From contig CANHCG010000033.1 of the NCBI GenBank assembly GCA_947459055.1, positions 1-10,142 on the forward strand: DNA of 10,142 bases. The letters run 5' to 3'. A program made the translations under genes and the position numbers. Under the pieces are notes generated by a model. The model saw only the letters and a list, made by a program, of their open reading frames with translations. It searched no databases and was not told where the DNA came from. This document shows positions 7,001 to 10,142 of this stretch, piece by piece (the first letter of the stretch is position 1; every line of letters begins with the position of its first letter). Source of the stretch: Cytophagaceae bacterium. GTDB taxonomy: Bacteria; Bacteroidota; Bacteroidia; Cytophagales; Spirosomataceae.

Positions 7001-7333
7001 AAATTCCAAGTTGGGAAAGAGGAAGCATCCGGACCTAATTGGCTTGTGTATCCAAACCCGATGGAAGGCATATTTCAGTTTAAGTTGGAACAAGCTGCTA
7101 CCTGGTCCATTTGGCAAGCCAAATTGCGTTTATTTAATTTAATTGGCCAAATAATAATTGAAAAAGAATTCCAAATGACAGGGACGAATCCGAATGAATT
7201 GGGGTTCACTTGGGTATGGAACGACCTAGAAAAACAACAGGCAAAGGGCCAACTACTTTATGAAATCACAATTAAAAATGATCAAAATGTATATTTAGGG
7301 CCATTTAGAGGTAAAATTGCAACCCTAAAATAA
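4019..7333 (+). CDS. porU: PorU, type IX secretion C-terminal signal peptidase (C25 family)
   Basis: PorU is the surface cysteine peptidase of the T9SS attachment complex. It cuts off the C-terminal sorting domain of secreted proteins and links them to A-type lipopolysaccharide. The 1104-residue length is close to P. gingivalis PorU. A signal peptide (residues 1-33, ending ALQA before Gln34) is followed by a long beta-rich N-terminal region. The gingipain-like C25 domain spans about 395-770, with LGDASID (464-470), SDDYFGMLD (504-512), AVGRIPVRNP (532-541), the catalytic His642 in FLGHGSESGW and Cys676 in LLTATCQFGRFDDP. Beta-sandwich sequence follows, and residues 1008-1104 look like a type A sorting domain: WLVYPNP, then LRLFNLIGQ and a final GKIATLK. 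P. gingivalis PorU also carries such a domain, which is retained. ATG 4019 is inside the SprT-like gene but gives a proper basic n-region. porV lies next, a common Bacteroidota pairing. Confidence 0.95.
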   Translation: MPKFIQWILRLNNPTLGILFGIFCVISTAALQAQIPSRLSNGKWIKVGVTQAGMLKIDAAWLAKNQLNRTDINPKQVGLYSTKPGMLSQDLAKERPKDLQPWPMFFEGEADGKWDATDYLLFWAESPHVLVGEPETHLYSDSTFYFLRLDDPAAQRISEVEPEAGKSPAMDYGYVQLHYEPETYNLIQSGRQWLGDAFYGASNKVVQYNLPDYKIGLPSFIRTRLVNSSINPGEFTLEIPGQSIPSITIPAISGGRYDQKSNSKEFSHWLSPQLKDNAWTWTLRYSNSSGTGYLDYISLKYPRVFNSGQENPWYILPNKTDSSFSVSIKNLGTSHQIWWKNGSNDWVKFKKPVAVMQLNAKAGSQILFIDPAKTIAPSFIGKVENSVWDAPKNTELVIICSPIILEMAKKLATYKNQYLPTTYISTDQVMNQFSGGKQDVTAIRNYLYTLYHWTNKRLKYALILGDASIDYKGKSTVASVVEKLTYVPTYQSKESNQPLASYASDDYFGMLDSLSGDWTEGFEIRQKNMQIAVGRIPVRNPTDAQAIVNKLIAYQELQKTVRSRPFSMGFVADDGDANLHVQDAEDFSHTIEQSLAGFQVKKLYVDQFPQEIQNAQYSSIGAKKEVLSYFNEQADFIHFLGHGSESGWTDEKILTNNDLAGLNNSQHLPILLTATCQFGRFDDPNILSGAELSLLSNKGGAIALISTTRPVFQSSNYLFGQAFYQNLLAHINQKTYRLGDLFRDTKNESQTGVINRNISLLGDPSMPLPWVSYSTWLNKDSLLIGSEQRNGGVVMNGPSDQLGNVEIQLYSMPTKKKTLGTKTPAFEYLVEGDLRWKIKTQIQQNSFSFPSKNLPNVPGRYLIKTFGTFAKGEKLQGTKRIQLVSSGLGNQDTSPPTIQIALLNSPDVSRSSKNPQFEISLNDNVGLMFTNGIAKAEMVLNDTLKIGLAEWVNMEEGKAEQGKFRYTFTGLKPGAYTLEVNCWDTNNNPGKASFKFQVGKEEASGPNWLVYPNPMEGIFQFKLEQAATWSIWQAKLRLFNLIGQIIIEKEFQMTGTNPNELGFTWVWNDLEKQQAKGQLLYEITIKNDQNVYLGPFRGKIATLK

Positions 7334-7371
7334 ATTTTGTTAAAGAATTATTTTAAATCATATTTTTTTAC

Positions 7372-7403
7372 TTTAAAAATACCTATTTTTGAACTTAGCT
7401 TTG
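7372..7403 (+). promoter_or_regulatory. Probable promoter of porV
   Basis: TAGCTTTG at 7396-7403 is a perfect TAnnTTTG -7 box; TTTA at 7372-7375, 20 bases upstream, is a one-mismatch -33 box. A second -7 candidate, TATTTTTG at 7384-7391, lies just upstream but has only T-rich sequence at its -33 position. Initiation about 7 bases after 7403 would leave a leader of about 27 bases before the ATG at 7437, and would place the earlier TTG (7389) and ATG (7407) outside the usable message. No convincing terminator lies between porU and this site, so read-through from porU can add to it. Confidence 0.6.
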
Positions 7404-7436
7404 TTAATGAAAGACTCTCTTAATAAAAAACATACA

Positions 7437-8615
7437 ATGATGATCAAGAATTCCACTATCCAAAAAGCTTTATTAACCTTAAGCGCTGTTTTTGTTAGCG
7501 CATTCGCATTTGGGCAAACTTTGGTTTCCGGGCAATTAAATTCTGGAAGAATTCCTACTCCAACCATGTTATTCATGAATGTGGCACCAGATGCACGATC
7601 TGCAGCGATGGGAGACGCGGGAGTGGCTATTTCATCGGATGTAAATGCGATTTATTGGAATCCAGCCAAATTAGCTAGCGCGAGTCAAGATTTAGGTTTT
7701 GCTGTTTCCTACACACCATGGTTGCGTAATTTAGTTAATGACATGGCCTTATACAACATCGCAGGTTACAAGAAAACGGCTAAAGATCAAGCATTCGGAT
7801 TCTCAATCAATTATTTTGATCAAGGTTTATTTCAAGCGACATTAGCCAATGGATCTAGTGCTGGGAATTTCAATTCCAAAGAATATGCCTTAACTGTTTC
7901 ACATGCTCGTAAATTATCCAATACGTTAGCGTTGGGCGTTAATTTAAAATACATTAATTCAAACTTATTAGGTAATTATCAAGGAACATCTGGAACGGGA
8001 GTAGCGATGCAACCAGCTCAAACAGTTGCTGCTGATTTATCTTTATTTTGGAACTCTGTTTCTGAGAAAAACTGGAAATACACCTATGGTTTAATGTTAT
8101 CAAATATTTCTGGTAAGGTTTCTTATGGAGGAAATGAGAAAAACTTTATCCCAACGAACTTACGTGCTGGTTTCGCTGCGGTAAAAAACATTGACGAGAA
8201 CAACAAATTGACATTTACTGTTGACTTCAACAAATTAATGGTTCCTACCCCTCAGTCGATTGTTAATGGTGTGGCCACAGGAACGGATCCTACGAATACA
8301 ACCGCTATCGGTGGAATCTTCGGTTCGTTGTTTGATGCTCCAGACGGATTTGGTGAGGAATTAAAAGAAGTAACAACATCAATAGGTGCTGAATACTTAT
8401 TTAACAATGCTTTTGCGATTCGTGGGGGATATTTCAACGAAAGCGAAATGAAAGGAAATCGTAAATACTTTACATTTGGTGTAGGTTTTAAATTAGATCA
8501 AAAATATGGATTTGATTTTGCTTACCTAGTTCCAACTGGTTCTGGTAGTCCATTAGCGAATACGCTTCGTGTTACTTTATTAGCTGCGATTAATAACGAG
8601 GCTCCTAAAAAATAA
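7437..8615 (+). CDS. porV: PorV, T9SS outer membrane beta-barrel shuttle/attachment protein
   Basis: PorV (LptO) is a FadL-like outer membrane barrel. It takes T9SS cargo from the translocon and carries it to PorU and PorZ for processing and attachment. The 392-residue product has a signal peptide of about 26 residues (MMIKNSTIQK..., ending SAFAFG before Gln27). Hallmarks follow: MLFMNVAPDARSAAMGDAGVA (44-64, the conserved plug-like start), YWNPAKLA (73-80) and SYTPWLRNLVNDM (91-103). The rest is alternating beta-strand sequence. The frame is open further up, with starts at TTG 7389 and ATG 7407, but these would put 16 or 10 polar-rich residues before the signal peptide and precede or coincide with the predicted transcription start; ATG 7437 or the adjacent 7440 is preferred. 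Its own promoter and strong terminator fit a protein needed in larger amounts than PorU. The PorP/SprF type of barrel is excluded by these motifs. Confidence 0.95.
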   Translation: MMIKNSTIQKALLTLSAVFVSAFAFGQTLVSGQLNSGRIPTPTMLFMNVAPDARSAAMGDAGVAISSDVNAIYWNPAKLASASQDLGFAVSYTPWLRNLVNDMALYNIAGYKKTAKDQAFGFSINYFDQGLFQATLANGSSAGNFNSKEYALTVSHARKLSNTLALGVNLKYINSNLLGNYQGTSGTGVAMQPAQTVAADLSLFWNSVSEKNWKYTYGLMLSNISGKVSYGGNEKNFIPTNLRAGFAAVKNIDENNKLTFTVDFNKLMVPTPQSIVNGVATGTDPTNTTAIGGIFGSLFDAPDGFGEELKEVTTSIGAEYLFNNAFAIRGGYFNESEMKGNRKYFTFGVGFKLDQKYGFDFAYLVPTGSGSPLANTLRVTLLAAINNEAPKK

Positions 8616-8637
8616 CGAATAATCTATTTTATAGTTC

Positions 8638-8670
8638 AAATGACATTCACACGAATGTCATTTGTTTTTT
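8638..8670 (+). terminator. Intrinsic terminator after porV
   Basis: AAATGACATTC at 8638-8648 pairs without mismatch with GAATGTCATTT at 8653-8663 around an ACAC loop. One G is followed by six T (8665-8670). It lies 22 bases after the porV stop and ends only 15 bases before the ATG of the M16 gene. Confidence 0.9.
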
Positions 8671-8685
8671 AATCCCATTCCACCT

Positions 8686-9957
8686 ATGTTGGACCGCAGC
8701 CAAGCACCTACCGCCTTCCCCATTGAAAAAATAAAATTCCCTTCAGCGGAAAAATATATCTTGGATAATGGTTTGTTGGTAAACTGCATTTCATTAGGAG
8801 ACCAACCTGTGTTTAAATTTGAGCTTTGTACACCTGCTGGTGGCATTCACACAGACCAGGCAGGGCTTGCGAGCTTAGTGGCGCAAATGATGAAGCGAGG
8901 GACTCGCAATCATACCGCTCAATTCTTAAATCAAACCTTTGATTTTTATGGCGCCTTTTGGGAAATTCAAGCGACATTAGACCAAGCGGGTTTTACGGTA
9001 TATGGCTTAAGTAAGCATTTCGATAAATTAATGCCTTATGTAGTCGAAATGATTCAAGAGGCAATGTTTTCGGAGGATGAGTTTACCAAAGAACTGGAGA
9101 TTGAAATACAAAAAAATAAGTTGAACTGGGAAAAAACTGCCTATTCAGCGAGTCAACTATTTCGCAAAAATCTATTTGGCTCCGATCCTTACGGTCGTTC
9201 CGCCACACCGGATAGTTTAGCAAAGCTGAACATACAAGATTTAAAGGACTTTTATAAGAACACTTGGGCTCAAAAAATGCCGACCATTTTCATTTCGGGC
9301 AAAATCTCCAAACAAGATATTCAGGTATTAAATCAGCAGTTCGGTTCAATTGCATTCAATATACAAAAATCTAACCTTGGCGATACACCCACATTTCAAC
9401 AAGCCATCCATCACCAAGAAAAAAAAGAAAATGCCTTACAAAGTAGCATTCGGGTGGGCCAAGCGGGAATTAACAGAGGGAATCCAGACTATTTCGGATT
9501 TAGTATGCTAAATACCCTGATGGGTGGATTTTTTGGCTCTCGTTTGCAGAAAAATATTCGGGAGGAAAAAGGGTTTACGTATGGCATTTCGTCATCCTTA
9601 GCCCCTATGCATCGCGGGGGATATTGGGTGGTGGGAACAGATGTGAAAAACGAAAATGTCGAAGAAACCCTATCTGAAATCAAAAAAGAGGTCCGTTTAA
9701 TCCAGGAAAAATTAGTCGGGGAAGAGGAATTAAACCTCGTAAAGAATTACCTCATGGGCAGTTTTACCGGGGAATTGACCCAAGCCTTTGATATTGCAGA
9801 AAAGGTTAAAATCATCGAAATGGAAGGCCTTTCTGAAGATTACTACGACCTTTTTCAAACCAAAATTATTGAGATTAGCCCCAAAGAAATAAGGGACCTA
9901 GCTAATCAATACCTAGATCCCTCACAATTTACTGAAGTTGTCGTAGGCGGCAATTAA
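8686..9957 (+). CDS. M16-family peptidase-like protein lacking the HxxEH zinc motif
   Basis: A 423-residue protein with the two-lobed M16 (pitrilysin/MPP) layout. The N-terminal domain starts EKYILDNGLLVN, and the C-terminal domain carries GGFFGSRLQKNIREEKGFTYG. In that last stretch the substrate-binding Arg286 and Tyr299 (the R/Y pair of the family) are kept. In place of HxxEH, seen in active members as HFLEHMLFKGT, this protein has SLVAQMMKRGT: Ser63, Ala66 and Gln67 replace His, Glu and His, so it should not bind zinc or cut peptides. It resembles the inactive partner (beta-MPP type) that pairs with an active M16 subunit, often from an adjacent gene; no partner lies in this window. No signal peptide is seen, so it is probably cytoplasmic. 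ATG 8686 is chosen because the earlier TTG (8662) lies inside the porV terminator. It converges on the PfkB gene with overlapping stops. Confidence 0.88.
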   Translation: MLDRSQAPTAFPIEKIKFPSAEKYILDNGLLVNCISLGDQPVFKFELCTPAGGIHTDQAGLASLVAQMMKRGTRNHTAQFLNQTFDFYGAFWEIQATLDQAGFTVYGLSKHFDKLMPYVVEMIQEAMFSEDEFTKELEIEIQKNKLNWEKTAYSASQLFRKNLFGSDPYGRSATPDSLAKLNIQDLKDFYKNTWAQKMPTIFISGKISKQDIQVLNQQFGSIAFNIQKSNLGDTPTFQQAIHHQEKKENALQSSIRVGQAGINRGNPDYFGFSMLNTLMGGFFGSRLQKNIREEKGFTYGISSSLAPMHRGGYWVVGTDVKNENVEETLSEIKKEVRLIQEKLVGEEELNLVKNYLMGSFTGELTQAFDIAEKVKIIEMEGLSEDYYDLFQTKIIEISPKEIRDLANQYLDPSQFTEVVVGGN

Positions 9958-10142
9958 AACCGCGCTAACTCCCGGAATTCATTGACACGACCATCCAATT
10001 CTGCTGGTGTAATTTCAAGCAAACGTTCGGTTCCAAATTTTTCCACACAAAAAGAAGCCATTGCAGAACCATAGACAATCGCCTTACGCATATTTTCAAA
10101 CGATATGTCATCTGTTTTAGCCAGATAACCGATAAATCCACC
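9954..10142 (-). CDS. PfkB-family sugar/nucleoside kinase, C-terminal 62 codons
   Basis: Read on the minus strand from the window edge, an open frame begins GGFIGYLAKTDDISFENMRK and continues with AIVYGSAMASFCVEKFG, ending ELARF before a TAA. GGF followed by a helix, and the GSAMASFCVEKFG stretch, match the C-terminal lobe of PfkB/ribokinase kinases, where the catalytic GAGD lies just before such a GGF; that motif would be immediately outside the window. The family phosphorylates sugars or nucleosides with ATP in the cytoplasm, but the substrate cannot be told from this piece. Its stop codon overlaps that of the M16 gene in the four bases TTAA. Confidence 0.85.
   Translation of the reverse strand, partial: GGFIGYLAKTDDISFENMRKAIVYGSAMASFCVEKFGTERLLEITPAELDGRVNEFRELARF

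Noticed and set aside
7334..7380. Possible terminator after porU
   Set aside because: Only a weak AT-only inverted repeat (7350-7357 with 7372-7380) is present, with no GC stem and no following T-tract; it is better explained as AT-rich promoter DNA.
7389..7436. Longer PorV reading frame starting at TTG 7389 or ATG 7407
   Set aside because: The extra residues precede a complete signal peptide, and the TAGCTTTG promoter box lies inside this stretch.
8662..8685. Longer M16 reading frame starting at TTG 8662
   Set aside because: The TTG lies in the right arm and T-tract of the porV terminator; ATG 8686 gives a normal M16 N-terminus.

Overview
The window looks like chromosomal core DNA of a Bacteroidota bacterium, most likely order Cytophagales. 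The evidence is two type IX secretion genes side by side (porU, porV), Bacteroidota-type promoters (TTTG, about 19-20 bases, TAnnTTTG), no obvious Shine-Dalgarno sequences, moderately AT-rich DNA, and Bacteroidota-style versions of NuoM, the SprT-like protein and the PfkB kinase. I see no transposase, integrase, CRISPR array, phage gene, tRNA or rRNA.

Bases 1-3008 are the 3' end of a respiratory complex I operon on the + strand: the C-terminal part of nuoM, a complete nuoN, then a small four-helix GtrA-like membrane protein nine bases downstream. The GtrA-like gene appears to start at TTG. An ATG that overlaps the nuoN stop is followed directly by TAA.

Bases 3009-3435 hold an AT-rich control region with six CTTAA boxes in two clusters of three, spaced mostly 11 bp apart. 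A very good Bacteroidota promoter follows, then a 57-codon gene for an alanine-rich DTAAA-repeat lipoprotein, then a strong intrinsic terminator.

Bases 3436-8670 hold a SprT-like metalloprotein gene that overlaps porU by 38 bp, then porU (the T9SS sortase-like peptidase) and porV (the outer membrane shuttle and attachment protein). porV has its own probable promoter and a clean terminator. PorU and PorV work together on the cell surface: PorV brings T9SS cargo to the PorU-containing attachment complex, and PorU removes the C-terminal sorting domain and joins the cargo to lipopolysaccharide.

Bases 8686-9957 encode an M16-family protein that has lost the zinc-binding HxxEH motif. Its stop codon overlaps the stop of a convergent PfkB-type sugar or nucleoside kinase gene, of which only the last 62 codons are present.

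Most of the window is ordinary housekeeping DNA. The parts most worth a second look are the repeat lipoprotein with its phased upstream boxes, the two terminators placed directly before start codons, the disrupted ATG of the GtrA-like gene, and the zinc-less M16 protein.
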